Origin: Halomicroarcula saliterrae
GTDB taxonomy: Archaea > Halobacteriota > Halobacteria > Halobacteriales > Haloarculaceae
NCBI RefSeq assembly: GCF_031624395.1
Contig: NZ_JAMQON010000001.1
Span: forward strand, 682,001-746,000
Reading direction: 5' to 3'
Length of the DNA: 64,000 nucleotides
A program made the position numbers and the translations under genes. Numbering within the stretch: the first letter of the stretch is position 1; each line of letters opens with the position of its first letter. Positions 16,494 through 23,546 of the stretch are shown here, one piece after another. Below the pieces are notes generated by a model that made no database searches, was not told the origin of the DNA, and saw only the letters and a program-made list of their open reading frames with translations.

Positions 16494-16799
16494 CATCAGC
16501 CGGCGGCCGGCGCCCTCGACGCCAGTACGCTTGATCCGGTCGGCGGGTAGACTATCTCGGGCCACACTTGTCCTATCAGGCCATCTCCATATACGTCTTG
16601 GAGGGCCGTTTCGGAGGCTTCCGAAGCGCCCGCAAGCCACCGCGCCGGAAGTGAAAGTGCCGGCAGGCACGTGGGCGATATCGTTGTGCAACACTTCCAC
16701 AACGGTTTCCGATATCAGTGGTTAACCAACACTCGCGCCGTAGTTAACCAACACGGAGTTGGCCCAACCGTTATCTCCCCGGACAAGTCAGGTAGCTGT
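16494..16799. other. Intergenic stretch before the lipoprotein gene
   Basis: About 300 bases with no credible gene. The last 80 bases hold the GTTAACCAACAC repeats and the presumed promoter of the lipoprotein. Confidence 0.55.
16721..16762. promoter_or_regulatory. GTTAACCAACAC direct repeats and CCAAC/GTTGG dyad
   Basis: Two identical 12-bp copies lie at 16721-16732 and 16743-16754, 22 bp apart, that is two helical turns on one face. The second copy also forms CCAAC/GTTGG (16748-16762). They precede the lipoprotein ATG by about 45-80 bases and so look like an operator. Confidence 0.65.
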
Positions 16800-17330
16800 A
16801 TGGACCGACGAGGGTATCTGACTGGCATCGCGACGACGGCAGCGCTGGGACTGGCCGGGTGTGGCGGTAGCGGGTCTGCGGAAGTTGGCGACTCCGTGAC
16901 GCGCTCGGGAATGGAAGCGGCGGTGCAAGATACCCAGACAGTAGCCGAAATCGATGGCGAAGTGCAGGGGTCAAATCACGCTGCGACAGATGGAACCACT
17001 ATTTTGATGGCAAAATTACGAGTCCGAAACGGCGCAAACGAACGCCGTGTCGCCCCTTGGCCCCGGAGCGACCTCACATATCTGCGGTACAACGACAGCA
17101 ACCGGCAGACTCTATATTTAAGCGATAGTTTCACCGCAGATGGTTCAGAGTACGCGTCTTGGAACAGCGCGCTCGTCGAAAATACCGACGGCGACTATAT
17201 TTTACCCGGCGAAGAGGCGACGGGGTGGGAAGCGTTTTCGCTCGAATCGGCGTATACTGATGCCGATGTCGCCGTCGTGATAGAACTCGATACGGGCGGC
17301 GAGACGAATGCGGCCGAATGGCAAATCTAA
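16800..17330 (+). CDS. Provirus-encoded Tat-type lipoprotein
   Basis: A 176-residue secreted lipoprotein. The signal is MDRRGYL, a hydrophobic stretch, then the lipobox LAGC with Cys about residue 22 followed by a Gly/Ser linker. The mature part is beta-rich and resembles DUF4352-type immunoglobulin-like domains (a strand AKLRVRNGANERRV, later DYILPGEEATGWEAFSL). The start codon is ATG 16800. It is a lone plus-strand gene beside the repressor, with its own operator-like repeats, so expression in the lysogen is likely. A superinfection-exclusion role is possible but unproven. Confidence 0.78.
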   Translation: MDRRGYLTGIATTAALGLAGCGGSGSAEVGDSVTRSGMEAAVQDTQTVAEIDGEVQGSNHAATDGTTILMAKLRVRNGANERRVAPWPRSDLTYLRYNDSNRQTLYLSDSFTADGSEYASWNSALVENTDGDYILPGEEATGWEAFSLESAYTDADVAVVIELDTGGETNAAEWQI

Positions 17331-17339
17331 AACCGCAAA

Positions 17340-17582
17340 TCAGTGCGTCCCGGCGTAGAACTCGCTGACGACGTCGGCTTGGTCACACCCCTCGCGGTGG
17401 GGGATATACTCGGGCGCGGCGGCGACGCGACCGCAGACTCCGCCGTCGGCACACTGGCCGAGACACCGCACCTCGCCAGTCGGGCGGAGTGCCGTACAGC
17501 CCCCGCGACCGACGGACTGGATTTCTCTGATAATCTCGAACTCAGTGTCCGGGTCCGAAAACGAGCGGGCGTCGGGTCTCAT
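17340..17582 (-). CDS. Cys-rich small protein, 80 aa
   Basis: Starts at ATG 17582 in ATGA overlap with a 30-codon upstream gene. The centre carries several cysteines (CTALRPTGEVRCLGQCADGG, then VCGRV and GCDQ), suggesting metal binding. Last gene of the second leftward early operon; no family recognised. Confidence 0.66.
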   Translation of the reverse strand: MRPDARSFSDPDTEFEIIREIQSVGRGGCTALRPTGEVRCLGQCADGGVCGRVAAAPEYIPHREGCDQADVVSEFYAGTH

Positions 17583-17671
17583 ACGACCTCCCACCCCAGG
17601 CCACTGCCACGACTGTAGGAGACGACCAGCACCGACGAGGTCTTCGGCAGCGGGATGCCGATAAGTCTCAC
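17579..17671 (-). CDS. 30-residue micro-protein, GTG start
   Basis: Begins with GTG 17671, overlapping the stop of the upstream gene (GTGA), and ends in ATGA overlap with the next gene. The product is a short basic beta-rich peptide (around LPKTSSVLVVSYSR). The double coupling is the main evidence that it is translated. Function unknown. Confidence 0.55.
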   Translation of the reverse strand: MRLIGIPLPKTSSVLVVSYSRGSGLGWEVV

Positions 17672-17856
17672 GCCTGTAGCACCTCCGCGCCCTCGATAGC
17701 GACGTCGTCGACGACGTCCGAGCCGACGTGGACCCACTTGCACCCGTTGTAGCGCTGCTCTTCGTAGCGCCAGCGACCGTCGTCGCGAGGCTCGTAGATG
17801 TCGCGCCGGGCGAGCCCGTCCACTGGCTGCCGGGAGACGACGATGCGGTCCGTCAT
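17668..17856 (-). CDS. Small hypothetical protein, 62 aa
   Basis: An acidic protein with aromatic residues (WRYEEQRYNGCKWVHVG) and a single Cys. Coupled at both ends by four-base overlaps. No family recognised. Confidence 0.65.
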   Translation of the reverse strand: MTDRIVVSRQPVDGLARRDIYEPRDDGRWRYEEQRYNGCKWVHVGSDVVDDVAIEGAEVLQA

Positions 17857-18170
17857 CGGTCGGCCCCCAGTCCATCGTCAAGCGCACTGCGGTCCACGCC
17901 GGCGGGGATGGTCCGCTGGCCGGTCGCGAAGCGATATCGTCTGATATGCTTACAGCCACGCGCCGGTCGCCGGTGAATCATGTCCGGGCAGTCACAGCAG
18001 GGCACGTGTGGCGTGACGATGTACCGCTGGCCGTGGTTGTAGACAGCCACCTGGTCGTCGGTCGTCTCGGGGTCGTCAGCGTAGACGTCCATCGGCTCGG
18101 TCAGGGCGGCGACGTCCCGCCCGTCCAGCTGGGCGATGGCCTCGACGTCGGCGTCGGTCGAGACCGCCAT
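17853..18170 (-). CDS. SWIM-type zinc finger protein
   Basis: A 105-residue protein from ATG 18170. The segment YIVTPHVPCCDCPDMI followed by GCKHIRR matches the SWIM pattern CxC...CxH, found in DNA-binding and protein-interaction modules in archaea and phages. The N-terminus is acidic. Part of the coupled operon 17340-19499. Confidence 0.74.
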   Translation of the reverse strand: MAVSTDADVEAIAQLDGRDVAALTEPMDVYADDPETTDDQVAVYNHGQRYIVTPHVPCCDCPDMIHRRPARGCKHIRRYRFATGQRTIPAGVDRSALDDGLGADR

Positions 18171-18637
18171 CACTCATCGCCCCCGATGGTCCGCTCGACG
18201 TCGGCGAGCTCGCGGGCTTCGTCGACGAGGTCGCTGGGCAGGCACCGCTCGGCCACAGTGGTGACCTCTTCCCAAGCGTGGTCGTCTAGCGCTTGGGCGA
18301 ACAGCGTCTCAAGCATCGACACCACCTGCCGTTCCTGCGGCCGGCGGAACGACTCGCGAGCCTCCTCAACGGGGAGACGAGCCAGCCGCGATTCGGGGAA
18401 GTCGTAGCCCCCGGAAAACTCGGTCGTGGGCTTGTCCGGCAGATAGACGCAGGTCCAGACAGCCTCGTCGTCGCTGATGTCCAGCAACGGATGGCTCTTG
18501 TACGTCTGAATGTCGTAACTCTCGGCCTGCTGGTGAGCCGCGACAGAGTGGGCGGCCTTCTCGACGACTAGGACCTTGCCGCGCTCGACGAGGTCGATGG
18601 CGACGTCGCCGGCGCGGATGCGGCCGTCAACCGTCAT
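18170..18637 (-). CDS. Hypothetical provirus protein, 155 aa
   Basis: The first half has a beta-rich VLVVEKAAHSVAAHQQAESYDIQ region and a conspicuous TCVYLPDKP motif. The second half is helical and acidic. Overlaps both neighbours by four or fewer bases. No family recognised. Confidence 0.66.
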   Translation of the reverse strand: MTVDGRIRAGDVAIDLVERGKVLVVEKAAHSVAAHQQAESYDIQTYKSHPLLDISDDEAVWTCVYLPDKPTTEFSGGYDFPESRLARLPVEEARESFRRPQERQVVSMLETLFAQALDDHAWEEVTTVAERCLPSDLVDEARELADVERTIGGDE

Positions 18638-19107
18638 GCTTGGCCCTCCACGAAGTCGCCCACGTCATCTTTCACGCGGTCGACCAGCTTCGGGGCCATT
18701 CCAGCGTTGACCAGCTCCGGCCGCGTCGCCCGCTGTAGGTCGGTGACCGTCCTGAACCCGGACTGGTACGGGTCGATGGCCACAGCCCACGACAGCGCGT
18801 CGACCTCGTCGGCGAACACGACGATGTCCTTCGCGTCGCCGACCCGTTCGTCGATGATACGGTCGATGGCATCGGCCGCGGCGCCGGCTGCATCAACTGC
18901 TAACTGTTCGACGACCTCGCCGATGTCGTGGTCGTTGGTGTCGACGAGGACCGCGTTCTGTTGGGCCGTCACGAGCAGGGCGAACGCTTCGTCGCCGGCG
19001 AGGAGGTCACGCAGACACTCCGACTCGCGGTCGGTGAGGTCGCGCGTTCTGCGGGCGCCGGCGGCGATGGTGGTGGCCTCGCTCCGGACCTTCTGTTCGT
19101 CGACCAT
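18634..19107 (-). CDS. Hypothetical protein with helix-hairpin-helix-like C-terminus
   Basis: A 157-residue mostly helical protein. Near the C-terminus TVTDLQRATRPELVNA followed by GMAPKLVDRVK has the spacing of a helix-hairpin-helix DNA-binding motif. The first half is Asp/Glu/Ala-rich and may form a coiled coil. One-base overlap with the upstream gene. DNA binding is inferred only. Confidence 0.66.
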   Translation of the reverse strand: MVDEQKVRSEATTIAAGARRTRDLTDRESECLRDLLAGDEAFALLVTAQQNAVLVDTNDHDIGEVVEQLAVDAAGAAADAIDRIIDERVGDAKDIVVFADEVDALSWAVAIDPYQSGFRTVTDLQRATRPELVNAGMAPKLVDRVKDDVGDFVEGQA

Positions 19108-19499
19108 CAGAGTCCCCCCTTGCGTCGGCGGTCGGCCTCGACGAGCAGGTCGGCCAGCTGCCCGATGGTGTCCCAGCCACGCTCTTGGGCGACGTAGCTG
19201 ACCCAGTCGTCGAGGACGCGGCCGTCGAGGTGCTCGACGTGGTCGACACCCTCGCTGTCGTAGACGACAACGCAGTCGGCGCCGAGCCAGTAGTGGTGGT
19301 CGTAGCCTTCGGCGTCCGTGCCGAGGGTCGCTGATTCGATATCGTCGCCCAGGTCGTGGGCGAGCGTCGCGGTCGTGCCGGACGAGTTAAGTCCGGTGCG
19401 GCTGATAGCTTGCATTGTCTCGCATCCCGAGACACCGGTCGACTGTTGTCGCAGTCGGCCACTTTCTGTGGCACCCGGCGTCTCTACTTCATAGTACAC
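19107..19499 (-). CDS. Hypothetical protein, first gene of second early operon
   Basis: A 130-residue protein from ATG 19499, or 102 residues from ATG 19415. The core DHHYWLGADCVVVYDSEGVDH is beta-rich, and the C-terminus is helical and basic. It lies directly downstream of a 15-bp palindrome and a TATA-like stretch near 19540, opposite a winged-helix gene. No family recognised. Confidence 0.66.
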   Translation of the reverse strand: MYYEVETPGATESGRLRQQSTGVSGCETMQAISRTGLNSSGTTATLAHDLGDDIESATLGTDAEGYDHHYWLGADCVVVYDSEGVDHVEHLDGRVLDDWVSYVAQERGWDTIGQLADLLVEADRRRKGGL

Positions 19500-19515
19500 T
19501 CCGGGGGTACTTAGT

Positions 19516-19530
19516 TGTTACGTTGTAACA
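19516..19530. promoter_or_regulatory. Palindrome TGTTACGTTGTAACA in divergent promoter
   Basis: Perfect 6-bp arms around GTT. It is placed between the leftward operon (start 19499) and the rightward winged-helix gene (start about 19587). A related half-site GTCGTAAC follows at about 19546-19553. A likely operator of that winged-helix protein. Confidence 0.65.
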
Positions 19531-19586
19531 GCCAATACTAATACTGTCGTAACTGTTATTGTCCCGTGTGTTGTATCATAAAAGGG

Positions 19587-19859
19587 ATGGAACAACGAGT
19601 ACACAAATCCGACATGGTAAACGAGGATTTTGAGCCGTCGGACCGGCAAGAGCAGCTACTGGACGTTCTGAAGGACGGCCGTTCGGACGGCGAGCCCTGG
19701 GGCTACGCCACCGTCAAGCGGTTCTCCGAGGACTCGGGGCTGCGCAAGCAGTACGTCAGCCGCGAAATGGACGGGCTGCTCGGTGCCGGATGGGTCGAGA
19801 AGCCCTACCGGGGCCTCTACCGGTTCGTCGCGGACCCACGGGAGGCCAGCGATGAGTGA
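19587..19859 (+). CDS. Winged-helix regulator
   Basis: About 90 residues from ATG 19587; ATG 19566 and 19614 are in frame and possible. The region from SDRQEQLLDVLKDGR through a KQYVSREMDGLLGAGWVEKP recognition part to a YRGLYRF wing fits an archaeal MarR/phiH1-repressor-like winged helix. It is divergent from the operon ending at 17340, with a palindrome between, so mutual control is likely. It leads a four-gene plus-strand cassette. Confidence 0.76.
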   Translation: MEQRVHKSDMVNEDFEPSDRQEQLLDVLKDGRSDGEPWGYATVKRFSEDSGLRKQYVSREMDGLLGAGWVEKPYRGLYRFVADPREASDE

Positions 19860-20112
19860 CGTCACGTCCGAGTACGGGCTGATTGTGCTAAAGTGTCGTA
19901 GCTGCAAGGCATCCACGCTGTTCAGACTGGAAATTCGCCACGAGGCAGATTCGACAGAGTACGTCGCGAACCTGCACTGCGCGGCTTGCGAGGAGGAGGA
20001 CAAGTTCCGAAAAGCGTTCGTCAGAAGCGTCGAGCCCGCGGTGGTCGAGAAGCAGCGAATCGACCCCGGTTGCCACGAGGCAAATCCACAGGAGGTCACC
20101 GATGCCGAGTGA
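19852..20112 (+). CDS. Zinc-ribbon small protein
   Basis: An 86-residue protein from ATG 19852, preceded by GGAGG (19841-19845) and overlapping the regulator gene by eight bases. CRSC (about residues 14-17) and CAAC (about 46-49) form a zinc ribbon around a beta-rich stretch. The C-terminus is helical and acidic. Likely co-translated with the J-domain gene that overlaps its end. Confidence 0.72.
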   Translation: MSDVTSEYGLIVLKCRSCKASTLFRLEIRHEADSTEYVANLHCAACEEEDKFRKAFVRSVEPAVVEKQRIDPGCHEANPQEVTDAE

Positions 20113-20746
20113 CCAAGTCCGCCAGCTGGACTGGCCCGCCGGGTACGACCGCACTGACCCCAACGACCGCGAGCCGTACCCGGGCGACCTCTCGCCGACG
20201 CGCAAGGAGTCTTTCGAGAGTGTCGTCGACGAGCTCGAACGCTGGGGTGCGACCAGCGTCGATATCGAGACGGCCAGCCAGCACTACGTCGACCGGCCGA
20301 ACATCCCCCACCAGCACGACAAGCCCGACGATGTCGGCGTCGTGGTCCGCTTCCGCCACGAGGACAAGCCCGCCGAGGACGAGCTGGCCTACGCCTGCGA
20401 CCGGTGGGAGACCCAGCGCGAGAACGCCCGCGCCATCGCGCTGTACGTCAAGCGGATGCGCCTCGCAGAGCGGTGTGGTATCGCGACCGGCCAGTCGACC
20501 GTCGCGACGGCCCAGCTCCCCAGCGGGAACGAAGAGGCCATCGCGGTCGGCGACGGGTCCGGCGGGCCCTCGTCGACGCAGGAGCCCCATGTCGTTCTTG
20601 GTGTCGCACCGGACGCGCCCGACGACGTCGTCGAGGCGGTCGCCCGCCGGCTATCGGCTAACGCCCATCCTGACAACGACGACGGTGACCGGGACAAGTT
20701 CCAGCGCATCCAGCAGGCGAAGGAGGCGATGCTGGATGAAGGCTGA
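20102..20746 (+). CDS. J-domain protein
   Basis: A 214-residue protein. The C-terminal 55 residues are a J domain: HVVLGVAPDAPDDVVEAVARR, then the invariant HPD at 189-191 (NAHPDN), then KFQRIQQAKEAML. Residues 1-150 are acidic and contain a helical YACDRWETQRENARAIALYVKR stretch. J domains recruit and stimulate host Hsp70 (DnaK). Haloarchaea have DnaK, so the provirus may redirect it for replication or particle assembly; that is inference. It overlaps both neighbours. Confidence 0.85.
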   Translation: MPSDQVRQLDWPAGYDRTDPNDREPYPGDLSPTRKESFESVVDELERWGATSVDIETASQHYVDRPNIPHQHDKPDDVGVVVRFRHEDKPAEDELAYACDRWETQRENARAIALYVKRMRLAERCGIATGQSTVATAQLPSGNEEAIAVGDGSGGPSSTQEPHVVLGVAPDAPDDVVEAVARRLSANAHPDNDDGDRDKFQRIQQAKEAMLDEG

Positions 20747-21338
20747 CGGCCCCGACCACCTCGCCGACCGGCTGTCCCAGACGTGGGTTGGGGACTTCAC
20801 CGACGACGTCGGCCTACCCAGCCACTACTTCGGCACGGCCAACACGCATACCGCACCCGTGCTCGAGACCCTCGAAATCCGCCGTGGCGATGACTGGCTG
20901 GCGGCTGTCGGGCGAGAGCTGTTCGAGCAGCTCTGGCGCGCTGCGGAGACGACGCTCTCGCAGGACGGCCACGTCATCGACGTCCTCGACGACGCGCGCA
21001 AGGCGCTCGCGGACGCTGGCTTCGGCGGCGATGACACCCAGTGGGTCCTCCACCCCGAGACCACACAGAAGGTGCTCGACGAGCTCGCGGACAAACTCGT
21101 CTATCTCGACGACCCGGCGACGCTGCGGGAGTACCCTACCGCGACCTCGCCGGCGGTCCCGGTCGGCGGGGCGGTCCTCGTCGACCCGGCGGCGCTGACA
21201 CGCAACCCGTTGGCTGACATCCCCGGCTCGCTGTCGGCGTGGGACGACGATCATTACCCCATCGACGTCCTAAGCCCGGTCCTCGTTCGCGACGGGCACG
21301 GGATGGTCGCCGTCGAGTTCGACGTCGGCGATAGCTGA
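20736..21338 (+). CDS. Hypothetical provirus protein, 200 aa
   Basis: Starts at ATG 20736 within the last codons of the J-domain gene, so the two are co-translated. The protein is alpha/beta: a helical first half (LAAVGRELFEQLWRAAETTL), then TQWVLHPETTQKVLDELADKL, then a Pro/Ala-rich part and a beta-rich end. It may be the partner or client of the J-domain protein. No family recognised. Confidence 0.68.
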   Translation: MKADGPDHLADRLSQTWVGDFTDDVGLPSHYFGTANTHTAPVLETLEIRRGDDWLAAVGRELFEQLWRAAETTLSQDGHVIDVLDDARKALADAGFGGDDTQWVLHPETTQKVLDELADKLVYLDDPATLREYPTATSPAVPVGGAVLVDPAALTRNPLADIPGSLSAWDDDHYPIDVLSPVLVRDGHGMVAVEFDVGDS

Positions 21339-21422
21339 CGCTGTCGGTTCGCTTCTGCAGTACGAACTGTAGTTCGGGGAGTTCTTTCGAGTCTCTATCC
21401 AACACTGGAGCGAGGTTGTAGG

Positions 21423-21590
21423 TTACCGCCCAAGCACGGGCGCGATGACATTCCCAATCGTGTCACTCGCCACGGGAATGACTACACTCAACTGTGCGTC
21501 GACGTACCCAGTTAGGATATCCGCTGCGATGAAGCCACCAAATACTACAGCCATTATCATGAAGGCGATTACCCAGTTTCTAACGGACAT
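21423..21590 (-). CDS. 55-residue membrane micro-protein
   Basis: A short minus-strand gene with clear hydrophobic segments: a helix at about residues 5-25 (WVIAFMIMAVVFGGFIAAD) and a second weaker one near the C-terminus. It has its own A+T-rich promoter-like upstream sequence (21600-21640), suggesting leaderless expression. It lies between the convergent J-domain cassette and the tail-spike module. A holin-like or lysogenic-conversion role is possible, not shown. Confidence 0.55.
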   Translation of the reverse strand: MSVRNWVIAFMIMAVVFGGFIAADILTGYVDAQLSVVIPVASDTIGNVIAPVLGR

Positions 21591-21707
21591 GTCACTACTT
21601 ACTGCCGGATGTTGTAAATACCTTATCCTCCGAATATACGGCTAAGAAGGGGTATTGCGGTTAGTTATGGGTAAATCGCGAACCAAGGAGCGATGGAGCG
21701 ACCGGGG

Positions 21708-21863
21708 TCAGACGACCTCGATGTTGATATGCTCGTCGACGATCGCGCAGCTGTCAAACTCACCTTGGGCATCCTCGCGGAGCGTCTGCTTGCGCTCTGT
21801 GTCGTCGGTCTGTTGAGCCTGGTCGAGCAGTTCGCAATCAGGATGGTTGCCGTGTAGAACAAT
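21708..21863 (-). pseudogene. Probable 3' remnant of a displaced gene
   Basis: An open frame of 51 codons with strongly haloarchaeal, acidic composition (LLDQAQQTDDTERKQ, then a stop after INIEVV). It has no ATG, GTG or TTG start before an in-frame TAG at 21864-21866. Its 5' end lies under the last codons of the glycosyltransferase gene in another frame. The simplest reading is the tail end of an older gene cut off when the A+T-rich spike and glycosyltransferase module arrived. Confidence 0.5.
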
Positions 21864-23475
21864 CTATTTCGAGGAGAGCAAACTCAGCGCCGGCAATGGG
21901 CTGTTGGTCTAGTACAGTGTACTCACACTGCAACTCATTCAGCCGTGATTCGGGAACGACGATAACCATCCCAGACTTGACATCACTGAGAGGAACGCGG
22001 CTAATTGACCGCTCCGAGTAATACGAGAACCCGTACCAGTTAGGCGGATGGTTCTGGATTACACCGTCAGCCAGATATACCGTCGCATCAGGCGATGTGT
22101 GCTCGTGTGCAGATTTCCCAAGATTCCCCTCATTCACCGCCCAAGAGCCAGATATCGCCACCGGTGCCGACAGCAGTAACCCAGCAAGCACCAATCCAAT
22201 AAGTTGAGATTTCGTCCAGTCGATGTTCTCCGGCCAAAGGTCGAGTTGACGAACGAGCCCGAACCCAACCACGACAGAGAACACACCAATCCCCAGAAGA
22301 TATCGAAGCCCGCTTGGTGGCGACCTCAATCCGTTCGTAACCACGGGCACGAGCTGTATGGGCAGCCGAGGTGAAATCAGCAGTCCCAGTCCGAGACAGA
22401 TAAGGACCGCAACTGCTCGCCGTGGCGTTCTTGAAACGGCATCGTCGAGGATGATGCCGACTGCCACTGCCAAGCCAGGAAACGCGGGCGCAATATACCA
22501 TGGGCCGCCAGCAGTCAGGGAGAAGAAGGCCAGCACTGCAACAACCCACCAGACACTAAACACGAGCAGACGCTCCATCTGAGAGCGGAACCGGGCGACG
22601 ACCGCGGCTGGAACGACAAATAGCCACGGGTCGGTAAACGCTGGGAAGGCCTGCACGAACGGGAATGTCGAGTAACTCGCCGCTCGCTCAACGACATGGT
22701 TGATAAAAATGATATTGATGAACGGGTCGCCATACCTCATGTACATGACTGTCGGCCATGCGAGCACGGCTACAGTAGCAACCACCGTCGCCGTGGCAGC
22801 TGGGACCCGGTTTTTCCACAGCCACTTCCAGCGGACTGCGAGGACTGGGAGGGCGATGATGGCGAATACGCCGGCGGCAAACCCCTTCGATAAGAGCATC
22901 AATACGGTCGCCCCGGCCCCGACATAGAAGATGTCGCGTCTGTCGTCCGCGGTGGCTACCCAGAGAGTGCACAGCGCGAGCGTCCCGAAGAATACGAACA
23001 GGGCATCGGTGCTGCCGGTGCGGCCAGCGTTGAACCCTGCAAACACGTATGGCATCGTGAGAAACGAGACTGCACCGAACAGGCCGGCGCCAACGGAGTA
23101 CCTGCGAAGGAACCAGTAGATCACTATCGCGGTCGCGATGGTCGCGAGCGCAGATGGGAGTCGGAGCGCAAACTCAGAATCACCCAGCACGGTGACTGAG
23201 ACCGCCTGAACCCAGAAAACGAATGGCGGCTTCTCCATGAACGGCTCGGTCACAATCGGCCCCCGGTGCAGGAATTGTAAACGCGGAGCAATCCAGTGCC
23301 CATTTTCGACGATAGACCGGACTACAAGCGCGTATAATGATTCGTCCCAGCCAATGAGAGAAAAGCTTCCGAGATCACGGATATATGTGGCCGAGCCTAT
23401 AATAAGAATGCCGAGGACAGCATATACCTCGCGTGTGTTTTCGGAGAAGTGGTCAAGCCATGATTGAACTGCCAT
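21838..23475 (-). CDS. ArnT/PMT-like membrane glycosyltransferase
   Basis: A 545-residue polytopic protein with about 10-12 hydrophobic helices. The GT-C signature is visible near the N-terminus as WDESLYALVVRSIVENGHW, with acidic residues placed like the catalytic Asp/Glu of PMT/ArnT enzymes, and EKPPFVFWV follows. The C-terminal 90 residues are soluble and probably face outside. Such enzymes move a sugar from a polyprenyl-phosphate donor to lipid or protein. The gene is A+T-richer than its neighbours and has an A+T-rich promoter-like leader (23489-23511). It may be a moron altering the host surface, or a virion-glycosylating enzyme. Confidence 0.85.
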   Translation of the reverse strand: MAVQSWLDHFSENTREVYAVLGILIIGSATYIRDLGSFSLIGWDESLYALVVRSIVENGHWIAPRLQFLHRGPIVTEPFMEKPPFVFWVQAVSVTVLGDSEFALRLPSALATIATAIVIYWFLRRYSVGAGLFGAVSFLTMPYVFAGFNAGRTGSTDALFVFFGTLALCTLWVATADDRRDIFYVGAGATVLMLLSKGFAAGVFAIIALPVLAVRWKWLWKNRVPAATATVVATVAVLAWPTVMYMRYGDPFINIIFINHVVERAASYSTFPFVQAFPAFTDPWLFVVPAAVVARFRSQMERLLVFSVWWVVAVLAFFSLTAGGPWYIAPAFPGLAVAVGIILDDAVSRTPRRAVAVLICLGLGLLISPRLPIQLVPVVTNGLRSPPSGLRYLLGIGVFSVVVGFGLVRQLDLWPENIDWTKSQLIGLVLAGLLLSAPVAISGSWAVNEGNLGKSAHEHTSPDATVYLADGVIQNHPPNWYGFSYYSERSISRVPLSDVKSGMVIVVPESRLNELQCEYTVLDQQPIAGAEFALLEIDCSTRQPS

Positions 23476-23488
23476 CTGCCTGTATCTC

Positions 23489-23511
23489 TTTAAATATAGA
23501 TTGAAAAATTT
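23489..23511 (-). promoter_or_regulatory. A+T-rich promoter-like stretch before the glycosyltransferase
   Basis: A run of A/T bases including TTTAAATATA lies 14-36 bases upstream of the ATG at 23475, the strongest TATA-like element in the late region. It could allow the glycosyltransferase to be transcribed without the late operon. Confidence 0.5.
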
Positions 23512-23546
23512 ACCGGATTGGTGCTTCTAATCGGTGATATCAGTCA

